NCBI GenBank assembly: GCA_017524785.1
Contig: JAFXUY010000025.1
Coordinates: 1-32,491 of the forward strand
DNA: 32,491 bases
Direction of reading: 5' to 3'
Source of the DNA: Bacteroidales bacterium
GTDB taxonomy: Bacteria > Bacteroidota > Bacteroidia > Bacteroidales > P3
Shown here: positions 8,450-19,471 of the stretch, one piece after another
Position numbering within the stretch: position 1 is the first letter of the stretch
How the letters are laid out: each line of letters opens with the position of its first letter
Notes under the pieces: model-generated
What the model saw: only the letters and a program-made list of their open reading frames with translations
Database searches by the model: none
What the model was told of the DNA's origin: nothing
Made by a program: the position numbers and the translations under genes

Positions 8450-10438
8450 ATGAGAATACAAGTACGAAATGTAAAAACATACGTGGGGGTGATATTTGCG
8501 GGGTTGATGATGATGATAGGCACTGTGTCGCAGGCACAGATAAAGGACAAGATAATGAGCCATGTCGAGGCCGACCCGCTGACCTTCAGCGGCAGTGTGG
8601 GAACAACGCTGCAGAGCCTGTATAACAACCGCGACATCTACTCGTCGGGCTCGCCATTTGCTTTGACCGCCTATGCCAACTTCAACATCGGCATATATGG
8701 CTTCAACATCCCCATCAACATCAACTTGATGAACATCGCCGCCACGCAGTTCTCCTTCCCGCGTCCGCAGATTAACATCAACATGACGCCGCAGTACAAG
8801 AACTTCCGCTTCCACATCGGTACCAGCAGCATGCACTTCTCCAACTACACCTACAGCGGACAGAACTTCACCGGTCTCGGTGCCGAGTACCAAGGCAAGA
8901 TGTTCCGCTTTTCGGGTTTCTATGGCGCCATGCAGGCCGCCACGCGCTTCAAGGAGTACGACAACCGTTCGGCCATACGCTATCTGGCCGACTCGCTGCT
9001 CGGCCTCAACGTGCAGGACTACGACCTGCCGCAGTACAAGCGCATGGGCTACGGTGCCAAGATAGGCGTTGGCAACAACAAGAACTACATCGACCTGAAT
9101 TTCTTCAAGGCCAAAGACGATACCAACTCGCTGCCCCTGATATGGCACAACGAACGTGGCGACACGGTGCATCGCGACAGCTTGGTCTACGCCAAGGAGA
9201 ACTTCAACTTGGGCCTCTCGGGCCGTGTGTCGATAGGCCGCTGGTTCGCCCTCACTGCCAATGCCGGCGCCAGCCTCTACACCCCCGACATGCATGGCTC
9301 GGTGATTAACAACTCCACGCTGAGCACCCTCGGTGCCGACAGCACCGATGCCCAGTTGGGCAAGGTGATGGGCATACTGGACAAAGCCGGATGGCTCTTC
9401 ACGCCGCGCATGAACTCGCAGCTGCGCTTCGCGGGCGACGCGGCCGCCAGCTTCAACTTCAACCGCGTCAACGCGGTGTTCACCTACCGCTTTGTGCAGG
9501 CCGACTACACGTCGCTGGGCGCCACGCGCTTCAGCCAGAACGCCCATGGCCTTGGTGCCAACACCAACTTCCGCATGTTCAAGAACACCACCACGCTGTC
9601 GCTGGCCGGATATCTGCAGCGCGACAACCTCGACCACAAGCAGGTGTACACCAATCAGGTGGCCACCTACTCCACCAACCTCAGCGTCCTGCTGTTCAAT
9701 GCGCTGAACATGACGGTGGCCTACAGCGGAGTGAGCCAGTACCAACTCGACGGTACGAAGCAGGTGAAGGACTCGACACGCACCAACCAGTTGGCTCACA
9801 ACATCACCGTCTCGCCCTCGTATACCATCGAAGGCGACAACAATCACAACATATCGCTCAACTTCAACACCGTTCAGAACCGTAACATGAACCTGCTCAA
9901 CGCTGCCAGGAGCAAGCAGGACGTGAGCACCTACACGGCAGGTGTCGGCTACACGCTGTCGCTTACCGAGAAGCGTATGGATGTCGGTGTGAACTACGAC
10001 TACAGCAGCTCGGAGTCGGTCAACAACAGCTATACCGCCCATGCCGTTGGCGGCAGCTTCAACTACATCATCGCCAAGACCGACAAGATAAACCTCAAGG
10101 CCAACTACATGATGTCGCTCTCGTTCAACAAGAACATCGACGCCAGCGCCAACGACGTCACCTTCGACCCCGAAGACCCCGAGAACACCGCCAAGACCAA
10201 CAGCGTGTCGTTCAGCAACCGCCTTGGTGCCACCTTCTCGTACAAGAACCTGCACAACGCCTCGCTCTACCTGTCGAGCAGCAACTATAGCGACAATATC
10301 GTCATCGGTCAGCGCATCAGCACCGACTTCGATTTCAGAATCAACTTCTCCTACAGCTACTCGTTTGCCAAGCGCATCATAAAGAGCAAGAAGAAGAAAG
10401 ATGACGATGAGAGCGACAAACCCGAACTGGTAGGCTAA
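8450..10438 (+). CDS. Outer-membrane beta-barrel protein (662 aa), first gene of surface operon
   Basis: The protein has a signal peptide ending near VSQAQ (about residue 28). The body is built almost wholly of alternating-residue amphipathic strands (for example NFNIGIYGFNIPININLMN and FRFHIGTSSMHFSNYTYSG), as expected of a porin-like barrel of about 20 or more strands. It ends with a charged tail, KSKKKKDDDESDKPELVG. No plug domain or TonB box is seen, so it is not a TonB-dependent receptor, and it lacks the opening of PorP/SprF proteins. I recall related proteins with the KRMGYGAKIG and AKDDTNSLP motifs in other Bacteroidota next to giant proteins like the following one, but the family has no function known to me. 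The giant-protein gene starts 16 bases downstream, so the two are co-transcribed. Confidence 0.8.
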   Translation: MRIQVRNVKTYVGVIFAGLMMMIGTVSQAQIKDKIMSHVEADPLTFSGSVGTTLQSLYNNRDIYSSGSPFALTAYANFNIGIYGFNIPININLMNIAATQFSFPRPQININMTPQYKNFRFHIGTSSMHFSNYTYSGQNFTGLGAEYQGKMFRFSGFYGAMQAATRFKEYDNRSAIRYLADSLLGLNVQDYDLPQYKRMGYGAKIGVGNNKNYIDLNFFKAKDDTNSLPLIWHNERGDTVHRDSLVYAKENFNLGLSGRVSIGRWFALTANAGASLYTPDMHGSVINNSTLSTLGADSTDAQLGKVMGILDKAGWLFTPRMNSQLRFAGDAAASFNFNRVNAVFTYRFVQADYTSLGATRFSQNAHGLGANTNFRMFKNTTTLSLAGYLQRDNLDHKQVYTNQVATYSTNLSVLLFNALNMTVAYSGVSQYQLDGTKQVKDSTRTNQLAHNITVSPSYTIEGDNNHNISLNFNTVQNRNMNLLNAARSKQDVSTYTAGVGYTLSLTEKRMDVGVNYDYSSSESVNNSYTAHAVGGSFNYIIAKTDKINLKANYMMSLSFNKNIDASANDVTFDPEDPENTAKTNSVSFSNRLGATFSYKNLHNASLYLSSSNYSDNIVIGQRISTDFDFRINFSYSYSFAKRIIKSKKKKDDDESDKPELVG

Positions 10439-10454
10439 ACCCCAAAAAAGAGAA

Positions 10455-13400
10455 ATGAAACAAAACTACAATACTATGGAAACTGAGTCAACTCGCCGCG
10501 TGGGTCGCAAGACCGGCGGCACATGGATTGTCAGAGCCGCCTTTGTGGTGGCAATGATGCTGGCGTCGTTGGGCGCCAACGCACAGGATGTTACCGTGAC
10601 GGTGACGAAGATGAGGCAGACCCTGCCGTCGTCGCTGGCCGATCTTATCGACCATCCCAACCAGACGGTCAACATCACGTTGCAGAACAACACCAACCAG
10701 CAGGCCAAGGTGTACATGAAACTGAGTCTGACGTCGGACTATGTCCAGAACGGTCAGCCCCTAGAGCTTGTCACCCAGGAGAAGGGCAACACCCGCCCCT
10801 GCATCACCTTGTCGCCGGGTGAGATGCGGCAGTTCAGCAGCATCATGGACTTCTCGGACCATTTCAGTGGCCGACTGTCGACCACGGCCACGGCCGACTT
10901 CCTGACGCTGACGCGCATCCCCGAGGGCACCTATTCGTTGTGCCTCGAGGTGTACCGCTGGATGGAGTTTGTGGCCGACGACGGTGCCCCCATGTCGCGC
11001 GACTGTGCCCAGTTCATGGTGTGCTACACCGGTTCGGCTCCCGAGTTGATAACGCCCATCATGGTTGTCAACGACAACGTCCATGCCCCCAGGCCTCCCC
11101 GTGTGCCCAAGAAAGGCAAGGACGGCTTCGTCAACGTCGAGGTTCGCGACCCCAATACCGTGCAACCCTCGCGCCTTATCAATATCCGCTGGACCGAGGT
11201 GATAACCAACTGCCCTCAGACGTCGCCCATAGAATACACGCTGAAGATAGTCCGTGTGGCACAGGGTCTCAGCCCCGAATATGCCATCGACCATGCACCA
11301 GTGATATTCTCGAAGAACTGCGGTTCGAACAACTTCTGCCAGATAGACACCCTGCGCAACCTTGATGTGCCGTTTGAACGCGGTGCCACCTATGCAGTGC
11401 AGGTTGAAGCCAGAGAGCGTGGCGTCAATCCCACACTTGAGATTGCCAACAACGGCAAGAGTCAGATTATGACCTTCTCGTGGGGCAAGGCTACCTACAA
11501 CGTCAACAACGGCAACAATAACAATAACAGACAGCCGGAGAACACCGCGCAAGAGAGCAGCACCGAGAACTCGGGCAGAGACGATGCCCTTGCCAGCCTG
11601 CGCCAGTCGTATGTGGTATACCCCTACCGCGATGTGACGAGCTACAATGCCGTCCTAGCAAAGTTCTCGAACGAGGCAACACAGGTACTTGCCGAAGACA
11701 AGAGCGTGCAGGTGAAGGTCCACGGCAGTTACAACGACCATATCGTCAATCCCAAGATGAACCCCTTCGACATCAAGTGGATGCCGGTGCGTGGCAACAA
11801 TCTGAGGAGTGTGCGCTACACCGTGGAGCTTTTCGAAGACCTCGGCGAGCTGTCGGACATCAACACCCGTCCGGCCTTGCTCAACAAGACAATCAATGTT
11901 GCGGCCGAAGGCGAAGACGGATACCTGACATCTATCGATCCAGTGTCGCTCAACGACTCGACATGGGGCAAGACACTGCAGCAGGGCAAGAAATACCTTG
12001 TGCGCGTGAAAGCAGATGCCACCTACCGCTACTTCGACTACAAGATAAACAAGACCGTACACTATGTGAACGGCATCGAGGCCGACACCGAGTACGACAC
12101 GGTGAAGACCACCCATACCGAGACCGTGAACTACACCTCGACCAGCAACTTCCAGTGGGGTATCGACAGTGCACTGCTCGACCGTGTGCTGCCTCCGCAG
12201 TTCACCGGCCCCATCAACCGCTCCACCGCCAACTGGGACGACACCTCGTTCATGCATTTCGAGCCCACGGTTGAAGCAATATGGAGACTGGACAATTTCA
12301 ACATCAGCTGGAAAAAGGCCTCCAACCTCGACATCGAGGATGAGGACACCGCCCTCTATAAACTATATATATATGAGGCCGCCAAGGGCAAAGATATAAA
12401 GGATATCGTAAAAGGCTCGGCGAAGTATCACAAAGACTCCATAGACGGGCTGATGCTTAAGGGCGACATCCTCGACTCGCTGAAGGAAGGCACTATTTAT
12501 GTGGCACGAGTAAAGGTCATTATCCCCGACACCGCTTCGTATTACATGTGCAACCACGGTTGGTCGCACCCCATTGCCTTCACGCTCAAGAAAGACACCA
12601 ACGACTACAGCACGGCTATCGACATAACCAACGCCTGCTTCCCCAACGACACCGCCAAACTGAACAGGAAAGACCTTATCACGCCCAAGGTCGACAGCCT
12701 CGTCAACAGCCGCGTGAAGCTGAAGATGGGTCGCTTCAATATGGTAGTCCAGAGTGGTAAGCTTGACGACAAGAAACGCTATAGCGGCGAAGGCTATGTC
12801 GAGTGGATACCTGTGGCCGGTTATGGCGTAGGTGTCAAGGTGAAGTTCGACACCATACAGATCAACAAGAACTTCCAGGTTGTTGCCGGTACGGCCCGTT
12901 CGATGACAGAGGATAGCAACAACTACCTCAACCTCAACATGGGCAAGAATAAGTACGGCGCCGGTTTCGACATGTATGCCGACGAAGGTGTGCAGTTGCT
13001 CAACCAGTATGCCGGCGAACTTGGCAGCACCGGTGAAGATGTGAAGAAATGGTACAACATCATCAACCAGGCCGCCAACCCGGTAAGTCAGCTTACGCAC
13101 AGCATTATCGAGGGCGGTGGCGCAATTGGTGTTGCCACCACGCCTATCAAGGCTAACACCCAGATGCTTGGCGTAGACTCCACCGAGAACATCTCGGTGG
13201 CCATCAACGACTTCTTCTTCTCGCCAGTCACGGCACAGATGAACCTGCTGGCCGTATACTCGTCGATTGAGGACAACCTATACCTGCCGTTCCTCGCCAC
13301 CAACATCTGTATCGAGCCCGACAAGTTCATCTCCGACTCCGTGGGTACCGTATACTTGTTTATGGCACAGGATATGGAGGTGCCCCTCAGCGATGGCTAC

Positions 13401-16400
13401 ACCCTGACCTTCAAGCGTCCCACCAAGCTCTCCGACATGAGCAACGGCACGCATGTGGCCATTGACACCGGCGGCTTCAAGGAGATTGCCGTCGATGCAG
13501 AATTAAGCTTCGGCACCAAAGACCAGCCTGGTAACAAGGTAATGGCTGTCGACATCAAGCAGAACGGCATCGTGAAGCCCGACAAGCCCGTAAAGGCCTA
13601 CTTCTACACCAAGTTCAAGTCGTGGAGCAACTGGATTGTGAAGATTGGTATGGATCCCTTCACCGTGGTGGGCTGCGAGGACTTCGCCTTCGTGCCCACA
13701 GGCAGCGGTATGTGGTACGACCACAGCCTCAAGGAAACCCCCGACGCCATCAAACTGCCCAAGAACTACATGACCCTGCCCAAGAAGAAAGAGCAGTGGA
13801 GAGGCTTCTACCTCGACAAGTTCGCCGTCATGCTGCCCCAGGATATCAGCAACACCTTCATCGACCTTGCCGGCGACACTGCCGTCAAGCAGGACACCAA
13901 GTTCGTCACCTACACTTATGGTGCCAACGGCCAGATAAAAGACTCCACCGAGGTTATCCCCGAAGGCAGTCGCATCAACTTCACGGCCAGCCAGCTTATC
14001 ATCGACAGCTGTGGTCTATCGGTCGACGTGTCGGCCAACAACCTGCTGCGCCTCGAGACCAAGAACGGCGGCGGCTGGGCCTTCAGCCTCGACACCGTGG
14101 GTGTGCGCTTCCTCAAGAGCTCCTTCAAGGAAGGCTACATTATCGGTAAACTCAAGATACCCCTGTTCACGGGTAACATGAAATATGACTGCTCGCTGGG
14201 TACCGACAGCATCGACTTCGCCATCACCCCTGGCGACTCGCTGCAGCTCGACCTCTATGTTGCCAAGGTGGAACTCGACAAGAAGTCCACCCACTTCCGC
14301 ATAGTTCACGACTTCGGTGGCAACACCTACAAGAGCAACTATGAAGGCGACACAGAATACACCTTCAAGAACCAAGATGCCACAACGCGCGTCGACCTCA
14401 CCCTCAACGGCAAGATTACTATCGACTTCAAGAAATTCAATGTTCCTGTCGACCTGCCGAAGATCAAGTTCGAGAACATGTACATGCGCAACTACACCTC
14501 CAAGACCGTCGACCTGGGCAAGAAAGGCAAGGTTGAGTCGTACAAGTTCGGCGACATGGACTTCAATATCGGTAACTGGAGCAAGGCCTCGCCGCAGAAG
14601 TATATCGGTATAGACTACACCGACAGCGAGGTGAAGCCCGACGGCGAGAACAATGCCAACGCCAACCCCGGCCAGAGCATGGGCGAGGGCAAGGTCAGCG
14701 GCTTCAAGTACAACCTCACAACTCTTTCGCCCAAGTTTGAAAAGACTGCCGGCAAGTCGAGTACCTATACGGCTGGTCTGGTGTTCGGCGGCTCGATGTC
14801 GCTGGGCATCGGCAAAGACCAGTCAATCGGTGCCAGTGCCGGTTTCGGCATCTCGTGCGAGGTCAACACCAGCAGTTGGGACATCAGCAACTGGGACGGC
14901 ACCTTCGACTCGGCCCGCGTCAAGACCGACATCGGCCCCTTGAGTGTCGACGGCTTCATCAGCCATAGCCGCAATGATGCGGTGTTTGGCAACTGCTGGA
15001 AAGGTATGCTCGACGTCACCCTGATGGAAGTTGTTCAGGTAAAGATGGGTGCTGGCTTCGGTACCAGCCAGCGTGTCGTCAAGGCTGGCGACACCACCAA
15101 CTTCGACTGGTGGTACTTCGAGGGTGCTGCCAATCTCTCGAGCGCAGGCATTCCGTTAGGTCCCTTGGCCATCAACGGTTTCGGCGGTGCTTTCGCCTAC
15201 AACATGCAGCCCAAGACCCTCCTTACCAATATGAGCGGCAAAGACCTCATGGGTGGCCAGAGCCTCTGCGACAATATGGTCTCGAACGACGGTAGCAACT
15301 ACACCCCGCAGTATGATGCATGGATAGCGCGTGCGGGCGTGAGCATTATACTTACAGGAGCCGAATCCACACTCAACGCAAATGGTATCCTCGGCCTTCG
15401 TATCGCTAATGGCCATTTTGCCGGTATCAGCCTACAGGTCGATGCCAAGATGCTATCCTCGTACGACAAAGATAATAAAGAGGCCAGTAATGCCGCACTT
15501 ACCGTGGCAGCCTTTATAGACTATAGTAAGGGTGACATGGCTGGCGACTGGAAGCTCAACTTCGCTGCTAATATCAAGTCGGAAATCAACCTCACTTCTC
15601 TCATCAAAGGTTCCGGTATGGGCGAGGCTATTGCCAAGGCCTACACCTATCCCACCTCGTCGACCGAAGCCCAAAAAGACGGCAAGAGTGGCGGTATGAG
15701 TTCTTCGTGGCTGGACAAGAAGGTTCAGGACTCGAAGGACTATGCTGAAGAGGATGATAAAGTAAACAAGGCCAAGAGCGGTGAAGGTGTAGGTGGTTCT
15801 GCAACACTTCAGATACCCATTGACTTCTACGTCAAGCACTATCCTGATGGTATGGCTGGCCCTAGCGGCAAGCAAACTGAATGGTTCTTCGCCGTGGGAC
15901 GTCCGAACAAGTCCGACCGTATGAGCTTCTCGGCGAGCATGGATCTTGTAATAGCCAAGGCCAGTGTTGCATGGGATGCCTATATTATGACCGGTAACTA
16001 CTTCCCTGGAGGTTTCCAGCTGCCCGAGATACCTCAGGATGTCCAGCAGGCCCTCGGCAGCAAATACGCTTCGTATAGTGCCAAGAACAAACTTCCCAAT
16101 CTCGACAAGGCCGGCGGCTTTGCCTTCGGCGGATCCTTCCATGCTGAACTCGAGGTCGACATGTTCCTTTGGTTAAAGGCCTCCACCACTCTTGGATTCG
16201 ACCTTGGCCTCTTGGCCACCAACGGTTCTTCCTGCCCTGGCTACAGCAGTATTGGCAAGAATGGTTTCTACGGCATGGGCCAACTGTATGCCATGTTCGA
16301 AGGCCAGATGGGTCTCAGCCTCAACCTCGGTTTCTGGAAAGGCCATCTCACCCTTGCTTCAGCCTCGGTAGCAGCCCTGCTGCAGGGTGGCGGTCCTAAC

Positions 16401-19400
16401 CCCACATGGGCCTACGGTCTTTTAGCCTTCAAGGCCTCCTGCCTCGGCGGTCTTATCAAGATCAACACCAGCGTTGACTTCTCGATGGGCCATGTCTGTG
16501 TGCCTGGCAACAGCGACCCCTTGGCCAACGTCAAACTCTTCCAGAATGTCACTCCGGCATTCAACAACAAGACCGATTCCAAAAAGAGCGAAAACGTGCA
16601 ATCTGCCTACACCACCGGCACCATTGTCTCCAACCTGCCTTGGAACGAACCAGTGCTTCTCTGCGCCGACCAGAAATACGGCAAAGGCACCACAACCCGC
16701 AAGTTCCAGTTTGTCATCGTTAAGAGCCAGTGCGTAGCCAAATATACGAAGAGGACATATAACGCATCGGAGAAAGATTTCACACTGAAGTTCTCGCCCA
16801 ACAACACCGAGACTAACATGCAGTACTTTGAGTGGACCAAGGGTGGTCTGCCCGAGAACTCCGATATCAAGATAAAGCTGAAAGGCCGCGCTTTCGAGTA
16901 TCGCCCGAGCTATACCTCCACCGACAAGAAGAAGGACGAGATCAACCTCAGCGACGCGCAGCGCAAGACCGACTACTACTACACCCTGACCACCAATGGC
17001 TATACGAAAACTTCGTATCTGGATCCGTCACACTCCCAGTGGCGTGATCCCATCTTTACCGACAACGATGTCACCGTCCATAAGTCGTGGACGCAAGACA
17101 CCACTTTCTATATCCGCACCAGCCCCAAACCCGACAACCTCGACGAAGCTGTGGTCTTCACATGGCCCTACAATGGCGATCCAATGTTCCCTGTCAACGA
17201 GTTCGTTACCATCGGTGGCCGCAAGCGTGCACTCATCTATCTCTATCAGGATTGCGACTTCCTGTCTAAGAGCGATGCGGATAATCGCGAGATAAAGGCC
17301 TTCCTGGTGCTCCGTGGCATCAGTGCCAGCAACGATGCTCTTGCATGCGACTATATCTACCACAAGAACGGATACCTCGGCAGCTCATCGTCTACACCTT
17401 GCATCGAGATTGTCCTTCCTTCCAAATTCAATGAGAATTATCAGAACTACGACATGGCCATCCGCCTGCTCCTCATCAAGAAGGATGCCTACAATGCCAC
17501 CCTCAAGCAACTGCAGGCCCAGGCCAATGCATCAACCAGTTCAATGCAGCAGAAGCAGGAGACCCAAAAGAAATCCGCTGCCGCAAGACAACGTATGGCC
17601 AATATGAAACGATGGTACTCAAATAGCTATCTTGAAAAGAGTGTAGAGTACCAGCAGTTGAAGGCAGCTACCGAGAAGGAAGAGGGAGTGAGCGACACCA
17701 TGATGTCTTATGCCCGCAAGATGCTCAAGAACGACTACGCCATATGCCTCCAGACGGGTAGTCCCATCTATACCCTCTACTTCCGACTCTACACCGGCCA
17801 CCTCACATATGCCGAAATTCTTGGTGATAATAATCGCTACCTCAACTTCCTCTTTAGTGGCCCGTCAATCGAGAACCAGACGACATCCATGAGCAAGACG
17901 TTGGAGACCTATAGCTATACCGACGAGGAAGCTGCCAAATATGCCTATTGGTTTGCCCCTTACACTCCTACCGACAAGAAGGCCTACAACACAAACATCA
18001 CTTTGCCGCCCATCGTCTATCCTGTTCTTGACTGGGGACGTGCCAAATTCAAGTATCATGAGTATTCGCTCTATAGCACCTATTGCGTACGCCTCATTAA
18101 CATGGACAATGCTATCAAGAACACATGGTCGCCCACACAGCGCCCCGTACAGCATGGCAAATCGTTCCACCTCAAAGAGTCAAAGGAGTGGACGACTAAC
18201 GATATGGGTTCGGCCTCCGAACAGTCGGCCATGTACAGCATCTTCAGCCAAGGCTTCGTGCCTGCCGCAGGCCGCACCTACGAAAGTGACTTTACCAACC
18301 TTCAGGCACGCATGAAAGATGTCACTACAAGTGGAATGTACGTCACCGTCGATGGCTACCAACGTGCGTCATTCCCCAAAAAGTCCAACAACAAGATTCT
18401 TGCTCCCAACATCATCAAGTTGACTGTGGCATATCCCAAGTGGCGCTACGACTCCACCTCCATTGGCCAGCCGGCACAGAAGACCATCGGTGGCAAGACT
18501 TTCAGCCGACCGGAATATTCCTATTCTACAAAATACACGAATATCGACGAGGCTATCCCCGCCATGTTCAACGACATCAAGCGCTACCACGACTTCTATC
18601 AGACCCTCTTCGACTATGCCGTCAACTTCCATTGCCATGGCTATAGTCACAAGTGCGACCAGTACGAACATCTTATAAAGTACACCTACCGCAATAACCA
18701 GCTTACCTCCGGCGACTTCCCCTACGCCATGACCAAGTCCACCCTTGCCACATGGTGGATGTACTATTGGCGAGGCATCTTCTACGCTGGTCACCTCAAA
18801 CGTCAGGACTACAAGTACGACAACTTCAAGTGGAACGCCATACCCTCCGACAAACTCACCTACCTCGACGGCCAGAAGGCAAACTACTGGATGCAATACG
18901 TGCTCCACTGGGATTATGCGCCCTACCATCTTGAGGAGTCCAAAGGCCTCGCCACACAGTTTAGCGCCCTCTTTAACGACGATTTCAACAACAATAAGAC
19001 ATTTGGCCGCTGGCGTACAACCCAATGGTTCAACGGCAAGACCACTGGCGGCGGCACATTCACCGCATTCACGACCGACGCTCTGGTAGATGTGTCCAAA
19101 ATCGGTGGCTACGGAACCTTCAATACCGTTAACTACACCATTCGTTATATTCCCATCACTTACTACTATGTACATGGCGGCTCCTCGTCATACATCTTTG
19201 GATATATGGCAGACGCAGTCAAGAAACACAAGAAGGGCTCCTACCAGGTGATGGCCAACGCCACCCTGCAGTCCACCGACACCTACAACTATGGCATCAG
19301 CGACAAGGCCATCAAGCGTCTTAAGGACAACTCCGGTATCACCTTCCGCGCCATCAACACCAAGAACGAGGAGGACTATGCCAAAAACCTCCAAAGCTCC

Positions 19401-19412
19401 CAGTGGGAATAG
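10455..19412 (+). CDS. Giant exported protein of unknown function (2985 aa)
   Basis: A signal peptide with a long n-region ends near LASLGANAQ (about residue 44); ATG at 10476 is an alternative start. Residues about 45-200 form a beta domain with NQTVNITLQNNTNQQAKVYM and PEGTYSLCLEVYRW, which I associate with very large Bacteroidota proteins sometimes labelled TANFOR or Fn3-containing. Fn3-like modules follow (IRWTEV...IEYTLKI, about 230-350; again about 425-560). Residues about 1400-2020 are Gly-rich repeated beta-strands resembling barrel or solenoid strands. A short Gln/Lys-rich helical segment lies near 2350-2410, and the last 600 residues are rich in Tyr and Trp. There is no T9SS sorting domain and no catalytic motif. 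Its place between a barrel and an Fn3 protein suggests a structural part of a surface assembly. Stop is TAG. Confidence 0.75.
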   Translation: MKQNYNTMETESTRRVGRKTGGTWIVRAAFVVAMMLASLGANAQDVTVTVTKMRQTLPSSLADLIDHPNQTVNITLQNNTNQQAKVYMKLSLTSDYVQNGQPLELVTQEKGNTRPCITLSPGEMRQFSSIMDFSDHFSGRLSTTATADFLTLTRIPEGTYSLCLEVYRWMEFVADDGAPMSRDCAQFMVCYTGSAPELITPIMVVNDNVHAPRPPRVPKKGKDGFVNVEVRDPNTVQPSRLINIRWTEVITNCPQTSPIEYTLKIVRVAQGLSPEYAIDHAPVIFSKNCGSNNFCQIDTLRNLDVPFERGATYAVQVEARERGVNPTLEIANNGKSQIMTFSWGKATYNVNNGNNNNNRQPENTAQESSTENSGRDDALASLRQSYVVYPYRDVTSYNAVLAKFSNEATQVLAEDKSVQVKVHGSYNDHIVNPKMNPFDIKWMPVRGNNLRSVRYTVELFEDLGELSDINTRPALLNKTINVAAEGEDGYLTSIDPVSLNDSTWGKTLQQGKKYLVRVKADATYRYFDYKINKTVHYVNGIEADTEYDTVKTTHTETVNYTSTSNFQWGIDSALLDRVLPPQFTGPINRSTANWDDTSFMHFEPTVEAIWRLDNFNISWKKASNLDIEDEDTALYKLYIYEAAKGKDIKDIVKGSAKYHKDSIDGLMLKGDILDSLKEGTIYVARVKVIIPDTASYYMCNHGWSHPIAFTLKKDTNDYSTAIDITNACFPNDTAKLNRKDLITPKVDSLVNSRVKLKMGRFNMVVQSGKLDDKKRYSGEGYVEWIPVAGYGVGVKVKFDTIQINKNFQVVAGTARSMTEDSNNYLNLNMGKNKYGAGFDMYADEGVQLLNQYAGELGSTGEDVKKWYNIINQAANPVSQLTHSIIEGGGAIGVATTPIKANTQMLGVDSTENISVAINDFFFSPVTAQMNLLAVYSSIEDNLYLPFLATNICIEPDKFISDSVGTVYLFMAQDMEVPLSDGYTLTFKRPTKLSDMSNGTHVAIDTGGFKEIAVDAELSFGTKDQPGNKVMAVDIKQNGIVKPDKPVKAYFYTKFKSWSNWIVKIGMDPFTVVGCEDFAFVPTGSGMWYDHSLKETPDAIKLPKNYMTLPKKKEQWRGFYLDKFAVMLPQDISNTFIDLAGDTAVKQDTKFVTYTYGANGQIKDSTEVIPEGSRINFTASQLIIDSCGLSVDVSANNLLRLETKNGGGWAFSLDTVGVRFLKSSFKEGYIIGKLKIPLFTGNMKYDCSLGTDSIDFAITPGDSLQLDLYVAKVELDKKSTHFRIVHDFGGNTYKSNYEGDTEYTFKNQDATTRVDLTLNGKITIDFKKFNVPVDLPKIKFENMYMRNYTSKTVDLGKKGKVESYKFGDMDFNIGNWSKASPQKYIGIDYTDSEVKPDGENNANANPGQSMGEGKVSGFKYNLTTLSPKFEKTAGKSSTYTAGLVFGGSMSLGIGKDQSIGASAGFGISCEVNTSSWDISNWDGTFDSARVKTDIGPLSVDGFISHSRNDAVFGNCWKGMLDVTLMEVVQVKMGAGFGTSQRVVKAGDTTNFDWWYFEGAANLSSAGIPLGPLAINGFGGAFAYNMQPKTLLTNMSGKDLMGGQSLCDNMVSNDGSNYTPQYDAWIARAGVSIILTGAESTLNANGILGLRIANGHFAGISLQVDAKMLSSYDKDNKEASNAALTVAAFIDYSKGDMAGDWKLNFAANIKSEINLTSLIKGSGMGEAIAKAYTYPTSSTEAQKDGKSGGMSSSWLDKKVQDSKDYAEEDDKVNKAKSGEGVGGSATLQIPIDFYVKHYPDGMAGPSGKQTEWFFAVGRPNKSDRMSFSASMDLVIAKASVAWDAYIMTGNYFPGGFQLPEIPQDVQQALGSKYASYSAKNKLPNLDKAGGFAFGGSFHAELEVDMFLWLKASTTLGFDLGLLATNGSSCPGYSSIGKNGFYGMGQLYAMFEGQMGLSLNLGFWKGHLTLASASVAALLQGGGPNPTWAYGLLAFKASCLGGLIKINTSVDFSMGHVCVPGNSDPLANVKLFQNVTPAFNNKTDSKKSENVQSAYTTGTIVSNLPWNEPVLLCADQKYGKGTTTRKFQFVIVKSQCVAKYTKRTYNASEKDFTLKFSPNNTETNMQYFEWTKGGLPENSDIKIKLKGRAFEYRPSYTSTDKKKDEINLSDAQRKTDYYYTLTTNGYTKTSYLDPSHSQWRDPIFTDNDVTVHKSWTQDTTFYIRTSPKPDNLDEAVVFTWPYNGDPMFPVNEFVTIGGRKRALIYLYQDCDFLSKSDADNREIKAFLVLRGISASNDALACDYIYHKNGYLGSSSSTPCIEIVLPSKFNENYQNYDMAIRLLLIKKDAYNATLKQLQAQANASTSSMQQKQETQKKSAAARQRMANMKRWYSNSYLEKSVEYQQLKAATEKEEGVSDTMMSYARKMLKNDYAICLQTGSPIYTLYFRLYTGHLTYAEILGDNNRYLNFLFSGPSIENQTTSMSKTLETYSYTDEEAAKYAYWFAPYTPTDKKAYNTNITLPPIVYPVLDWGRAKFKYHEYSLYSTYCVRLINMDNAIKNTWSPTQRPVQHGKSFHLKESKEWTTNDMGSASEQSAMYSIFSQGFVPAAGRTYESDFTNLQARMKDVTTSGMYVTVDGYQRASFPKKSNNKILAPNIIKLTVAYPKWRYDSTSIGQPAQKTIGGKTFSRPEYSYSTKYTNIDEAIPAMFNDIKRYHDFYQTLFDYAVNFHCHGYSHKCDQYEHLIKYTYRNNQLTSGDFPYAMTKSTLATWWMYYWRGIFYAGHLKRQDYKYDNFKWNAIPSDKLTYLDGQKANYWMQYVLHWDYAPYHLEESKGLATQFSALFNDDFNNNKTFGRWRTTQWFNGKTTGGGTFTAFTTDALVDVSKIGGYGTFNTVNYTIRYIPITYYYVHGGSSSYIFGYMADAVKKHKKGSYQVMANATLQSTDTYNYGISDKAIKRLKDNSGITFRAINTKNEEDYAKNLQSSQWE

Positions 19413-19471
19413 CCGATTAGTGGTTGCCAAAAACGCTAAATGTAAAACGTTAAACTCAGAAATCAGAAACT

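Noticed and set aside
5772..8537. A 921-codon open frame antisense to the T9SS type B gene
   Set aside because: The sense frame has a signal peptide, Ig-like modules and a sorting domain; the antisense product is a low-complexity His/Val/Ala-rich shadow caused by GC-rich codon use.
8435..10255. A 606-codon open frame antisense to the outer-membrane barrel gene
   Set aside because: Same cause; the composition is dominated by Val, Gly and His and no family features are seen, whereas the sense frame has a promoter, a signal peptide and barrel strands.
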